From contig JBLDXI010000016.1 of NCBI GenBank assembly GCA_047495785.1, positions 248,001 to 312,000 of the forward strand: 64,000 bases of DNA. Reading direction: 5' to 3'. This DNA is from Lepidodermella squamata (taxonomy: Eukaryota > Gastrotricha). Position 1 is the stretch's first letter. Every line of letters starts with the position of its first letter. Of the stretch, positions 11,617-21,874 are shown one piece after another. The notes beneath the pieces were generated by a model. The model saw only the letters and a list, made by a program, of their open reading frames with translations. It had not been told where the DNA came from and did no database searches. The position numbers were made by a program, and so were the translations under genes.

Positions 11617-11919
11617 ATGAAAAACTTAATCCCCGTCATTATTTTGGTTAGTTCAAGAGTTAATTCTTGGATATTGCCAGTTTTAAACATAATTTCTATA
11701 TTTTATTTACAGATTTCAATCGTAGCATCAGAGGCAGCATGGATAGTGCGACCGTTTAGTAACATCCGCAGTAATTACCGGGAGGAAGATTTCGAGAGGT
11801 TACCTGATTATCGCACGGAGTCGCCAACGATTCTGAGGACAACAACCTTGATCAGTCGCGAAGAGAACTTTGAAAGACCATCAGCATGGGAGAAACTGTT
11901 AGATCGCCAAAATGTTTAA
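11617..11919 (+). CDS. Small secreted peptide with paired E-x-FER motifs (plus paralog, 2 exons)
   Basis: ATG at 11617, signal segment MKNLIPVIIL, donor GTTAGT at 11647, acceptor TTTACAG with exon 2 from 11713. The mature part reads EEDFERLPDYRTESPTILRT, then REENFERPSAWEKLL. It aligns over its length with the minus-strand peptide at 10718-11013: same intron position, same spacing between the FER motifs, same conserved Tyr-Arg and Ile-Leu. About 79 aa, no cysteines. No known family recognised. Confidence 0.65.
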   Translation: MKNLIPVIILVSSRVNSWILPVLNIISIFYLQISIVASEAAWIVRPFSNIRSNYREEDFERLPDYRTESPTILRTTTLISREENFERPSAWEKLLDRQNV

Positions 11920-12002
11920 AGATGGATAGCCGATATACAATTCGCATAGCTCTGATTTAGATTACTTCAACAAATTTACCTTTTCTACCGAATAAAAGCG
12001 AT

Positions 12003-12101
12003 ATGGGCACGTTCGCCGCTTTTCTGATTGCTGTGGTCTCCATTAATATGTCGGCTGTAGCAGAGATTGCCGATATCTTAACTGTTTTCCAGATAGGGTA
12101 G
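12003..12101 (+). CDS. Possible 32-aa signal-peptide-like ORF
   Basis: MGTFAAFLIAVVSINMSAVA looks like a secretion signal, followed by only 12 residues and a stop. It could be the first exon of a gene whose rest was not found, a very short peptide, or chance. No paralog seen. Confidence 0.2.
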   Translation: MGTFAAFLIAVVSINMSAVAEIADILTVFQIG

Positions 12102-12471
12102 ACTCACGGCTCCAAACTGAACCAGGAAAGTTTTTCGAATTACGAAGACACGTTGAGTTCTGCTTTATTTTGAGGGTGATGACTGAAGGCTAATATTATA
12201 CAATTTCCGATATTATCCGGGTGGATAGCAAGATGAATATCGGCCTGAAGGCTATAGCTAGGTTAGCCGAAGGCTGGAATAGATGCCTAAAGGACGAATA
12301 TCCATCGCTGTCCACCGATAACCGGATATGGTTTTTATTGTTATCCCGCGTCAATAATCATCAATAAGCATATATTCATTGGTTTAAGAAACAATGATTC
12401 GAGACATCATGAAAACTGATCAATAAGTCAACGCTTTCATCGCCATTCGTTACTTCTCACTCGTTTGCCAA

Positions 12472-12819
12472 TCATTGTTGATTGCGGATAGTCTTGAGAT
12501 TGAACAGTAGCGCAGGCATGTTTAGAGCTCTCGCAGTATTCAAATTGTAACGAGCTGATGCTGCTCCTGTAAGGCCGATGCCCTTTGGGGCCAAGCGGCT
12601 CTTCGCTGGAAGATCCCTTGCCGCTCGTGGTGCTGTAGAATAGTAGGCTGCCGGGGCTCTTCTACGGCGGGAATCATCTTTCAAGCTCACGCTAAATCGA
12701 GTGTCGAACTGCTGCCTGCTGACTTTCGCAGGTGATGCATCATTAGCTATTGCCATGGCGACAACCAATAAAAAAGCGAGTGAAGTTATAACCGTCATGA
12801 AACGCGTGGTTGTCATCAT
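12472..12819 (-). CDS. Small secreted basic protein (115 aa), unknown function
   Basis: ATG pair at 12814-12819; the signal peptide MTTTRFMTVITSLAFLLVVA is followed by MAIANDA. The mature chain is basic, with RRRRAP, SRLAPKGIGLTGAAS and a C-terminal NLKTIRNQQ. The RRRR run resembles a prohormone-convertase site, so a processed peptide precursor is possible (inference). No cysteines and no recognised domain. A longer upstream in-frame extension exists but lacks a signal, so this start is preferred. Confidence 0.5.
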   Translation of the reverse strand: MMTTTRFMTVITSLAFLLVVAMAIANDASPAKVSRQQFDTRFSVSLKDDSRRRRAPAAYYSTAPRAARDLPAKSRLAPKGIGLTGAASARYNLNTARALNMPALLFNLKTIRNQQ

Positions 12820-13626
12820 TTTAGAAGTTATGTGGGATTTCGTATACTTAGTCTTTCCATTTTCGCACTTAGATTTCAATGAATGGGCGGATGTGGGAAA
12901 AAACGAGGATGTTGAACGCGTCATCGCATTATTGTTCTGTTATTTTTGCTACTTCCTGCCGAGGGCGCCTCGCCGGAACATGACATCACTTTCTAAAAAT
13001 TGCCATTGTAAACATAAAATAGCGCAGTGAAATTAAATTGCCGATTCCTGACTTACGATGACCAAAGCATTCACCACTGTAAAGTCATGGAACTGTTGGA
13101 GCATAAGTATCCTATTTTTTAATGTCACATTGAAGCTAGAATTTATTAGCGAGCGAAAATCGTAACTTTCACCACACGAACATTCGAGTAATTCTTTCTT
13201 CTGTCAGACATATCATATGTCTTATTCCATCCGAGAACTTCAATTTTACTTACAATAAATGATATGAAATTAGCTAAAATTCAAACTTTAACTCTGCCCT
13301 CTGCTCAATCGCAAAGGCCAGGGACATGAAAATGCAGTTCATTTGATTAGATCCACAGCTCTAAACGATTCCTAGATATTTTCCGAGGAGCCCATGAGTT
13401 GTCAAATTCGGGACTTCAAAAGGATGTCCTTAGACGTAAAAGTGAACTGCAAACAGAATCACTGCTGTCAAATTATGTATCAATGAAAGCTCAATGTAAC
13501 GAACACAACCATTGAAATGTAGTGTATTTAATGGGACAACATGCATTTTTAAAGCATTAATCATATTTATTTCCGTGGTAGTATACTTTTAGTCGAACAA
13601 TAGGCCTTTCGCCAAAATTAGTTTCG
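12820..13626. other. Intergenic
   Basis: No gene recognised; short frames only. Confidence 0.35.
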
Positions 13627-13863
13627 TCACTGCTTCCCTGTTCCGAACGAATTTGGTCCGAACTTTAAACGAAGACGGTCGATGTTACCCGACGACCGAT
13701 ATGATGGTGGAGCAACGCGCCGGTGTTGGCTTTCTAGAACAACGCGAGGTTCGAAGATTTCGCTCCGCCTGTTGCCTAGTTTCGGTAGAGGAAGACCAGC
13801 GCCAACATTGCCTATTGGCATTGCGACTAGGATGATAAAAGCGAGAAAAGCAGCCGGCAACAT
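13627..13863 (-). CDS. Small secreted basic protein (78 aa), unknown function
   Basis: ATG at 13863; signal peptide MLPAAFLAFIILVAMPIGNV with cleavage probably after GAG. The mature part contains LPLPKLGNRR, HRRVAPPSYR and RLRLKFGPNSFGTGKQ. It has no cysteines and several dibasic sites. Third member of a run of short secreted minus-strand genes (2104, 12472, 13627) with no obvious sequence homology between them beyond composition. Confidence 0.5.
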   Translation of the reverse strand: MLPAAFLAFIILVAMPIGNVGAGLPLPKLGNRRSEIFEPRVVLESQHRRVAPPSYRSSGNIDRLRLKFGPNSFGTGKQ

Positions 13864-14159
13864 AAGAACAGTGTCGAATTAGGAAATAATAAAACAAAGA
13901 ACCGAAGTGCAGCTGTCACAAATTTGGTGATCTAGGTTCTAGGTTAATCTCATTTGCATGAATAAATTGCGTGTCAAACAGGATGTACGGGAAAATGACG
14001 CAATTCCTGATGTTTTGCTGTTTGAGGTTATATTTACTTATCTCCAGAAACCTAATTTCGGACTTCAAAATACTAAGAATCACGTAACTTGCCGAGAATC
14101 TCTTGCGATATTCTATTAACAAGCTTCATCAATCCATTCACCTGATTTATTGCCAAATT

Positions 14160-14714
14160 TCACGCCGGAATAATATGATTGAGCAAAATTACGGAGGCTG
14201 CGAAAATTGTCACATAAGCCATCCAATGCTGATTGAGTTTGCTCGCAGAAGAAGCCACGCAGCAATTGTTCTTACAATACAACAACCTCGGGCAATTACT
14301 CGAATAGATGCACGTGTAGCACAGTGTTGTAGTCGATGTCGTGCTGGGCAGTGACGTCACACACAAATTTCCACCAACGTAGTAGGGTGCTGAAGTAGGG
14401 CAGGCACACGTTCCACTCGAGCACGTTGTATTGCCAGCACAATCGCCCTTAACAACGCATTGCGAGCCGTATTGAGCGCAGCCAGCACATCCGATGGGGC
14501 TGACACCACTTGGATAGCTTCCGGTGCAGGTTGATGAGTAGTAGTAGGGTAGATAAGTCGGGCATTGGCAATAGCCGAGCGTGCAGACCAGAACGCTGTC
14601 ACATTGACTGGTGGCTGAACAGTAGCCACCGTAGGCCACAGCTTCGACTGAATTTGCCAAGAATAAAACGATCAGGCAGCCGAGGAAGCATTTTAGAGTA
14701 GGCTGAGATTTCAT
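14160..14714 (-). CDS. Secreted EB-like cysteine-rich protein, probably GPI-anchored (184 aa)
   Basis: Single exon, ATG at 14714. An N-terminal signal ends near VEA. Repeated cysteine units follow: CDSVLVCTLGYCQCP, CVVKGDCAGNTTC plus CACP, and CPRLLYCKNNCC. Spacing resembles EB modules of nematode surface proteins. The chain ends in a hydrophobic stretch (MAYVTIFAASVILL), typical of a GPI-anchor signal. The gene at 59819-60817 has the same layout, including CQC/CVCP units and a KNNCC/SKGCC motif before the C-terminal hydrophobic tail, so they are paralogs. Likely a cell-surface protein; ligand unknown. Confidence 0.75.
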   Translation of the reverse strand: MKSQPTLKCFLGCLIVLFLANSVEAVAYGGYCSATSQCDSVLVCTLGYCQCPTYLPYYYSSTCTGSYPSGVSPIGCAGCAQYGSQCVVKGDCAGNTTCSSGTCACPTSAPYYVGGNLCVTSLPSTTSTTTLCYTCIYSSNCPRLLYCKNNCCVASSASKLNQHWMAYVTIFAASVILLNHIIPA

Positions 14715-16412
14715 TTCCTAAAGCCTGTAGTAGAAAAATTAAATAATTGAGATGGTGTGTGGTTTTTGCGGGTGCACTTCAATGATGTGTTGTTTATTTG
14801 TTTACAATGAAGCGACGAGTTTTAATGACGCTCGACAAAGTGAAAACATGAGATAATCTTTTGCGCATTACTTATAATTTACGGTGGTTTCGAGTAAACA
14901 AGCTATCCAAAGCAAGTTATCCAAAAATTAACACGACAAAAAATCCTTTTATTTGTCCACTCGATAATTTCGCCGAATTATGAACGAGCAAGAGGCCAAG
15001 CAAGGGTCACAAAAAAATCTAAATTTCATCTTCAAAAACGAATTTATCTACGAACACAGATACGAGCGCTTACAAGTTTTGAGGCCCTGATTTGTCAGCT
15101 GGTATAACAATTCCTTGTATCCACTGCCACTGTTTAACATCTCCCGTAAATGTATAAACACGTGCAGCTAATTACTCAGGTCACGTTTCACTTCAATAGC
15201 CCGGTAGACACCGTGCTTGTGACCTTACCTAGACCTTTCCCGAATGCCGTAAACACATCTGAATGCTATCGTATTAACGCCTTTCGCCGAAAAATATTCA
15301 GAGGGCTGTTCCTTTGTTGGCTCCTTGTTTTTGCCCAATTCTACAACGTTTCTACAACTAGAGCAATTGTGATCGCAAGAAGGTATAAGAAACAGATCGT
15401 AACTTCGATAACAGAACACCTTGAAAACTATTGCTCAAATAGCTATGAAATTGATAAATGAAATAGAAAAGTTCAATATCCTAGCTCTAAACACCTTTAG
15501 AACGGACATATTGGAAATACCTTTTGCTATAATTCATGGACTTATTCCTGCCGAGTTTTCGAAGGAGCCCTCTCTGGAACCCCTCGATTCGTTTGGCTGC
15601 GCCAAACTCACTCGGGGTTCCAGATCGGGGGGGAATTTTATTTCTCCATGGCTAGCCATAGAGTATTCCCTTATTTCTCAATACTCTTTACTTTTAACTA
15701 TACTCTCGCCAGTCCTGCGTTTCATTCAGATAGCGCACCGCGTGCTTGTAATACTAGTGGCTTTCATCTGAGAGATTAGCCTTTGAAATACTGCAAAATG
15801 ACCGGTCTCGTACGGCTTTCTTTATTGACGAGCTAGATAGAAAAAACACATGCTCGATTCATCATATTTGGGGTATTTTTGGTATTTTTCATTTTTTCAG
15901 CAACGCACCATACTTGAATAAAACCAGATCGATCTCACACCGCTGGACTTTTATGTGTGCCGAAATTATTCATCAAGAATTTTTGCTTTATTCTTGTTTC
16001 TTGGTCGCGTGACCATTTTTCACCTGTCAAGAACTCCGGGGATTCGGGGTGGCTACTTCAACCCAATCCATCGAAACAAGAACCTTCAACGAGAACCCAA
16101 ACAATGTTTCGGACTAAAAACTGACAAAATGAACGAATGACAAAATGAATATTTGAAGATTGTTGGAACATTAAGTTGAAGCTAGAATATTTGATTATAC
16201 ACCTGCTGCTGTGTATGGGTTACTTCGAGGTGTAGCAGTTCGTCTCTGTTGCCTTATCTTATAATGAACGATATAATTGTATACAAAAATATTTCAGAAC
16301 CACTGTTGCTCATATGCGCGCGCGTACTGGCAGCGCAACACGGCTCTCATACTTTCTTGCAAACGAGCAAATAGGAATGCGAGCGTGGACGGAACATGGG
16401 CAGGTTTAAGGT
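14715..16412. other. Intergenic region
   Basis: No convincing gene. Frames at 15150-15771 lack domains and carry no signal. It contains one strong hairpin (15573-15624), listed separately. Confidence 0.35.
15573..15624. repeat. Near-perfect 52-bp hairpin
   Basis: TCTGGAACCCC...GTTTGGC is followed after TGC by GCCAAAC...GGGGTTCCAGA. The arms are about 24 bp with a short mismatched stretch and a 3-base loop. It could be a structured RNA, a tiny palindromic element or a terminator-like fold. No flanking duplication was established. Confidence 0.5.
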
Positions 16413-16812
16413 TCTGCAGTCTGCAGGTCAACCAAAAAAGTTAAGTTGAATCACGTCTTAGTGCACTTCTTCTGCTCTTCCCGAAGCAGCGGCGTTTTAT
16501 TAATAATGTGTAGCAATGCGGTCGCGATCAGTAGATGAAAAACGCATTATCAATATGAATCATATATTCATTCTAAATCGCTTAGGCTCGAAATCGCTTG
16601 ACACGTCTCAAATGCGCGGACGGTACATGGACAGAAGATATGCGGGTTCTGCCGGTCATCCAAAAATGTTAACTTGAATCACTTCTCGCTCTGCTTCTGC
16701 TGTCCCTCAATCAGCGGCGTATCATACATGGTATTTCTCCAGTGAATAGCAATGCGGTCGCGATCAATGGACGAATAACGCATTATCAATATGAATCATA
16801 TATTCATATTAA
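16413..16812. repeat. Diverged tandem duplication upstream of the vWA-CCCH gene
   Basis: Two copies of a roughly 240-bp unit begin with GGTTCTGC and contain AGTTGAATCAC/ACTTGAATCAC, then AGCAATGCGGTCGCGATCA and ATCAATATGAATCATATATT. A third copy lies upstream of the second vWA gene (about 20750-20975). The repeat is shared only by these two promoters in the window, so it may be regulatory. Confidence 0.6.
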
Positions 16813-16831
16813 AATTAATCATTAAAATGGC

Positions 16832-16838
16832 TATAAAA
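16832..16838 (+). promoter_or_regulatory. TATA-like box of the vWA-CCCH gene
   Basis: TATAAAA lies 88-94 bp before the ATG at 16926, in a block (GGCTATAAAAACCGCGGTTA) conserved upstream of the paralog, where TATAAAA is at 20994-21000 before the ATG at 21066. Confidence 0.45.
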
Positions 16839-16925
16839 ACCGCGGTTATGAAGGAGCAGTTAACACTAGCGAAAATTTACTACCCATACGGTTTCTTCTG
16901 AGACTACCTGAAAATCACGGCTATC

Positions 16926-18128
16926 ATGGCATCTTCTGCTACCGAAAGTCCTCTGCTATTCACATTCGTTTGCGATGTTTCTGGGAGCATGGCTGGTGAA
17001 AAAATTTCATCCGTTGTGGAAGCTTTGCTCAATCTGCGAAAAGAAGTCTTAGAGTAAGATTTTATTCCATGTAAATCTTGGATATGTCGTCTCAAATGTT
17101 GAATATTTCACTTTCAGGCCGACTGATCGAATGGAAGTGATCACGTTCGATGACAAGGTGACCAAACTATTCGGGCTTAAAATGTCCAAATTCATCGATG
17201 AAGACAAGCTGAGGAAGCAACTCGCTGAAGCCAACGGAGGTGGCACCACGCTATACGATGCTATCGGATTTGCGATGGACACCATGGACAGGTATTAGGA
17301 TGATAACTTCATTCCGAATGTCATGGGAGTTGAACCTTATTTTTCAGGGATAAGCAATATCAAGGATGCCAGCGAGAAATGATTGTTCTCACGGATGGGG
17401 AGGACAACGCTTCGAAGAATTACACCTTGGCCGACGTTAGAGCGCGCCTGGAACATCCCGGAATTCCGAATTTTCATTTGATCATGATCGGTAAGCTGAA
17501 CTAGAATCCTGTTAATTCACTTCACTGTTAATGTTCTAAATTTCGCAAGAGTGCTCCAGTTATTTCGTTTTTCTTATGTTGCAAGAATGCTTTCGAATAT
17601 TTACTTGTAATATTTTCACTAGGGGTTGGAATTACGGACAGCTATCGGAAAACGTTGCAGTCGCTGTGCACCAAGGGGCACATCAAGTACTTCGATTGCG
17701 GGGTCTCCGTAGCAGCCATCAAAGACGTGTTTAAAAAAGCGGCTAGCCAAATACAACAAGACAAACAAATCAACCTTCAGATATCAATCAGCACTTCCGA
17801 CCTGGCGAAAACTACTATTTCAATTGGCAAGCCGTTTGCTGATGGCTCTCAAGTTGGAGGCATTCGTGACAGCGCTCGGCCTCGCCACAGTGCAAACCCA
17901 GCAAACCGAAGTGCGAACCCGGTGAACGGAAATGTGGCAAGGCGTAAATGCCGACAGTGGCCAAACTGCCCTCTCGGAAAGAACTGCAACTTTGTCCACC
18001 CTACAGAAGAATGCAAAAATTTCCCGCAATGCAAATACGGGCCGAATTGCTTCAAAATACATCCACCCTGTCCAGCGCGCCCTTGTCCGAACAGGTCCAA
18101 CGGCTGCGCGTTCACACACTTTGATTAA
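16926..18128 (+). CDS. vWA domain protein with C-terminal CCCH zinc fingers (316 aa)
   Basis: Exons 16926-17053, 17118-17291, 17348-17490 and 17623-18128 join in phase. Residues 1 to about 190 form a von Willebrand A domain with an intact MIDAS (FVCDVSGSMAG, D-x-S-x-S), GGGTTLYDAI and IVLTDGEDN. No signal peptide, so probably cytosolic or nuclear. The last 60 residues hold three zinc fingers of the Nab2/ZC3H14 spacing: CRQWPNC..NCNFVH, CKNFPQC..NCFKIH and CPARPC..GCAFTH. Such fingers bind poly(A)-rich RNA in known proteins; vWA domains bind protein partners through metal. The combination suggests an RNA-associated scaffold (inference). I know of no standard family with this fusion. A shortened paralog lies at 21066. 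Confidence 0.85.
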
Positions 18129-18620
18129 AACAATATTCTCATGCGACATCAATACTCTTGATATATTTACACTGCTTTTGCTGTAACAACAGATCTGTGT
18201 GAAATCTTCGTTATTCAAGAAAATCAAATAATTATTTAGCCGCAATAAATCGTATATCGTCAGTTGTCCGAGCTTTTTAGCAGGGAGTGTCGTTAATTCG
18301 GTAAGCTATATTCGGTCAGCTATATTCAATAATTTTGATTTTAAGCTACATTCATAATGACTGAAAATTGTCGTCCCAAATTAAAGCTATAATAGGGCTA
18401 AATCATGGTTAGTGTGGCGCTCGATTGTTATCAACACAAGCCTCGGGCTCTTCTATGTTCTACGCGGCCATTTTTTCTGTCAAGCTTTCGTACCACTACC
18501 ATAGGTTCGCACCCGCCCTTTGGTGGTAGTTTTTTCTTCGAAGAATTTTGGCAACAAAACCCGCTTTTCTGGTTGGCTTTGGGGCTGTTTTTTTTATTTT
18601 TTTTATTTACAAAACAATGT
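18129..18620. other. Intergenic
   Basis: T-rich sequence, no gene recognised. Confidence 0.35.
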
Positions 18621-18902
18621 TCAGCCTTGATATAAGAGATCTTGTGGCAGGCCTAGAGTGTTAATTTCACGCTTAAATAGATGAAAGATACGCTGCGGGA
18701 ATACGTTACAAGGGAGTTCATTCCAGTCTTCAATGAGCTGTAGGAGGCGAGCGAATTGGGGCTTTTGAGTGTTCGCCGCCGAATCTTGATGGATTCGGAG
18801 TTGAAAGTGGTGAAGAGTTGCCGATCTTCTTGATGTTGTCAGTGGCGGTTCGTAGATCTCAAACCTCGATCGAATTTGTTCGCTACCTTTGCCGGCTACC
18901 AC
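18621..18902 (-). mobile_element. LINE fragment (post-RT region)
   Basis: A 93-aa frame includes RRSATLHHFQLRI and LIEDWNELPCNVFPQRIFHL, the R..S...WN.LP pattern that ends many non-LTR retrotransposon ORF2 proteins. No RT core is present; a truncated relic. Confidence 0.5.
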
Positions 18903-19033
18903 GACTGTAAAGGTATGTCATGAACCCAACATAGCGTCGGTGTTTGAGGGCTAGGAGTTGGACCCCGGTAATTTTACAAAAACGATCTTGGACTGAGATG
19001 GACTGAGCTCTACAATGATTACGATCATGCTTC

Positions 19034-19935
19034 ACTATTATGGCGTTCAATTATTTTCAATGCGTGCTGCGCCAAAATAAAAGTAGCTGTGTTATCACGT
19101 CTGACGGCAGGTGTAAGGCTGATGTAAGGACTCGTTTAGAAAAAGGCAACAAAGCGTTTGGCGCTATGCGGAAATATATTTTTGGTAATCGATCTGTCCC
19201 GACTAAAGAAAAAAAGAAATGTTTAAAGGGCGTTGTGGATGCGACTATCATGCATGGCAGCGAAAGTTGGACGTTAACTTCTGAGGATGCGAGGCGACTC
19301 GACGTAGGCTATATGCGTTATTTGCGTAAAATATGCGGCGTAACACTCAGGGACAGGATTTGCAATGAGGTCATTAGAAATATGTGTGGTTCAGAACAAT
19401 TTACGTTCAAAATTACTAGGCGGCAACTTCGCTGGTACGGGCACGTCGCTCGCATGGACCCCGTAAGGCTGGCCAGCTAGATGCGGTACTGGCAGCCGCC
19501 GGATGATACTTGCAGTAGACCTCGAGGGCGACCAAAACTAAGGTGGATTGATTGCATCAAAAAACATCCGAACAAAATAGGGATTTCAAATTTTGAGGAG
19601 GCCGACGCCCTGGCCCAGGATAGAACTACTTAGAGACAAACAATTCATAGTTATTTTGGGGAAATCGAAATATCGGATTAGAACACGTATTTGAGGTGGG
19701 TGATCAGGATAGGTAGCTTGCTACCGGTCCTCCTCCGACACTCGGTTCTCTTGGCGTGAACAAAATTTACATCACGCCAGGCGGATTGGGTACACCGGAG
19801 TGAATTTTATTTTACCATTTTTCCTTCTCATTTTTTCTTCATTTCTGTACACCAATAATATTGTTATGTTATTGTTGATTAATGAAGGAAAAGGTAAAAT
19901 AAAGAAAATGCTATGCTATGCTATGCTATGCTGTG
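19034..19935 (+). mobile_element. LINE fragment (RTE/Rex-like ORF2 C-terminus plus 3' tail)
   Basis: The frame 19040-19480 carries HGSESWTLTSEDARRLDV, FKITRRQLRWYGHVARMDP and, past a TAG, GRPKLRWIDCIKKHP and ADALAQDR. These are hallmark phrases of the region after reverse transcriptase in RTE and related LINEs. The copy ends in a tandem TGCTA microsatellite at 19909-19934. The TAG at about 19480 and the missing 5' portion mark it as dead. Confidence 0.75.
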
Positions 19936-20186
19936 TGTCAATTTCGAGGCCTGGGTGAATTATGAACTAAAGATTTTTTCGTCGGGTTGTATTAGGGGCG
20001 GGGATATATACAGGTGTGTCGTATATTTTCGAGAAATACGGTATTTGGAAGGTTTCACTTGAAAGAGAATACTTGACGGCCGATTTCCGCGCAAAAATGT
20101 TGAAAACACAAAATATGTAAAACATGCATTTTTTCAAAAAAAGGGTGAGTGCGCATTCTGATCACTACGTTCTCTATGCTTTTCAG

Positions 20187-20728
20187 CAGCCGCAGATCCT
20201 CTCCGGAAGCAACTCGGCTGGCTAGACCTGAACGGTAAACGAAATATTCACCTGGCTACGCTAATGTTCAGGTCATCGATGAAGCACCCGATGCCATAAC
20301 CTCACTATTCGTCAAAGACGAGCCCGGCCGACTTTGAAGTGCCAGGTTGACCTTCAAAGTTCCCAAATTCCGCATCGACTACGGCAAAACCAGTCTCTTC
20401 AACACCGCGGGCCAGTGTTCTTCAACACCCTGCTAATCCACTTCCATTGCTCACAACATCAGCCAGTTGATATCAGCACCTACGACGGCAGTCTTTCAAC
20501 CTGCAAATTGGAATCAAGGCCTGCGCCACCGCCAATGACTGCAGACAGCTTGTTTACAGACGTCTACTTTGTTGTTGATTATTGTTATACTAACTCATCT
20601 CACTTGTTGTTGAATTATAACGAAACGGAACAGACCAACGGCTCTCGTCACACTTTTTTGATACTTGCACCTAATTTTCCAATTCGAGCGATCAACAATG
20701 GGATCAATGCTCTTTAAATAAAATAAAT
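20187..20728 (+). mobile_element. Degraded LINE fragment related to the one at 6148-7000
   Basis: DPLRKQLGWLDLNGKRNIHL matches the SLRKKLKWLDLDGKRKVHL stretch of the foldback-loop LINE. The open frame shifts several times before an AAATAAATAAATAAG tail near 20713-20728. Same family, more decayed. Confidence 0.6.
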
Positions 20729-21065
20729 AAATAAGAAAGAGACACTGGGCTCGGAATCGTTTGTCACGTCTCATATGCGCGAACGGAACATCAGCTGAAA
20801 ATGGGCGAGTTCCGCCGGTGATCTAAAAAATGTTAAGTTGAATCACTTCTCGCTCTTCTTCTGCTGTCCCCCATTCAGCAGCGTTTCATACATGGTATTT
20901 CTCCAGTGAATAGCAATGCGGTCGCGATCAATGGACGAATAACGCAGCATCAATATGAATCATATTCATTTTAAAATTAATCATAAAAATAGCTATAAAA
21001 ACCGCGGTTATGAAGGAGCAGTTAACACTAGCGAAAATTTACTTCCCAGACGGTTTTTCTGTGTT

Positions 21066-21874
21066 ATGGCATATTCTGCTACCGATAATCCTCTGCTATT
21101 CACATTCGCCTGCAACGTATCTAGGAGCATGGCTGGTGAAAAGATTTCTTCCGTTTTGGAAGCTTTATTCAGTCTGCGTGAAGAAGTCTTAGAGTAAGAT
21201 TTTATCCCATATAAATGTCAGAAATGTCGATATTAAATATTTTACTTTAGGGCGAATGATCGAATTGAAGTGATCACATTCCATCGCAAGGTGACCAAAC
21301 TATTCGGGCTAAAAAAGTCCAAGTTCATCGATGAAGACAAGCTGAGGAAGCAACTCGCTGAAGCCAACGGAGGTGGCACCACGCTATACGATGCTATCGG
21401 ATTTGCGATGGACACCATGGACAGGTATTAGGATGATAACTTCATTCCGAATGTCATGGGAGTTGAACCTTATTTTTCAGGGATAAGCAATATCAAGGAT
21501 GCCAGCGAGAAATGATTGTTCTCACGGATGGGGAGGACAACGCTTCGAAGAATTACACCTTGGCCGACGTTAGAGCGCGCCTGGAACATCCCGGAATTCC
21601 GAATTTTCATTTGATCATGATCGGTAAGCTGAACTAGAATCCTGTTAATTCACTTCACTGTTAATGTTCTAAATTTCGCAAGAGTGCTCCAGTTATTTCG
21701 TTTTTCTTATGTTGCAAGAATGCTTTCGAATATTTACTTGTAATATTTTCACTAGGGGTTGGAATTACGGACAGCTATCGGAAAACGTTGCAGTCGCTGT
21801 GCACCAAGGGGCACATCAAGTACTTCGATTGCGGGGTCTCCGTCTCCGGCTGCGCGTTCACACACTTTGATTAA
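21066..21874 (+). CDS. Shortened vWA paralog lacking most of the CCCH array (187 aa)
   Basis: Exons 21066-21193, 21251-21424, 21481-21623 and 21756-21874. From about 21330 to 21843 it is identical by eye to the first copy, introns included, whereas exon 1 and the start of exon 2 have diverged. The MIDAS Asp and Gly are replaced (FACNVSRSMAG), so metal binding is probably weakened. A deletion of about 390 bp joins GVSV in frame to SGCAFTHFD and removes the first two fingers and most of the third. It keeps the same promoter repeat. It may be a truncated gene still producing protein, or a decaying duplicate. Confidence 0.7.

Noticed and set aside
17820-18245. Minus-strand frames of 88-141 aa
   Set aside because: Antisense to the CCCH exon of the vWA gene.
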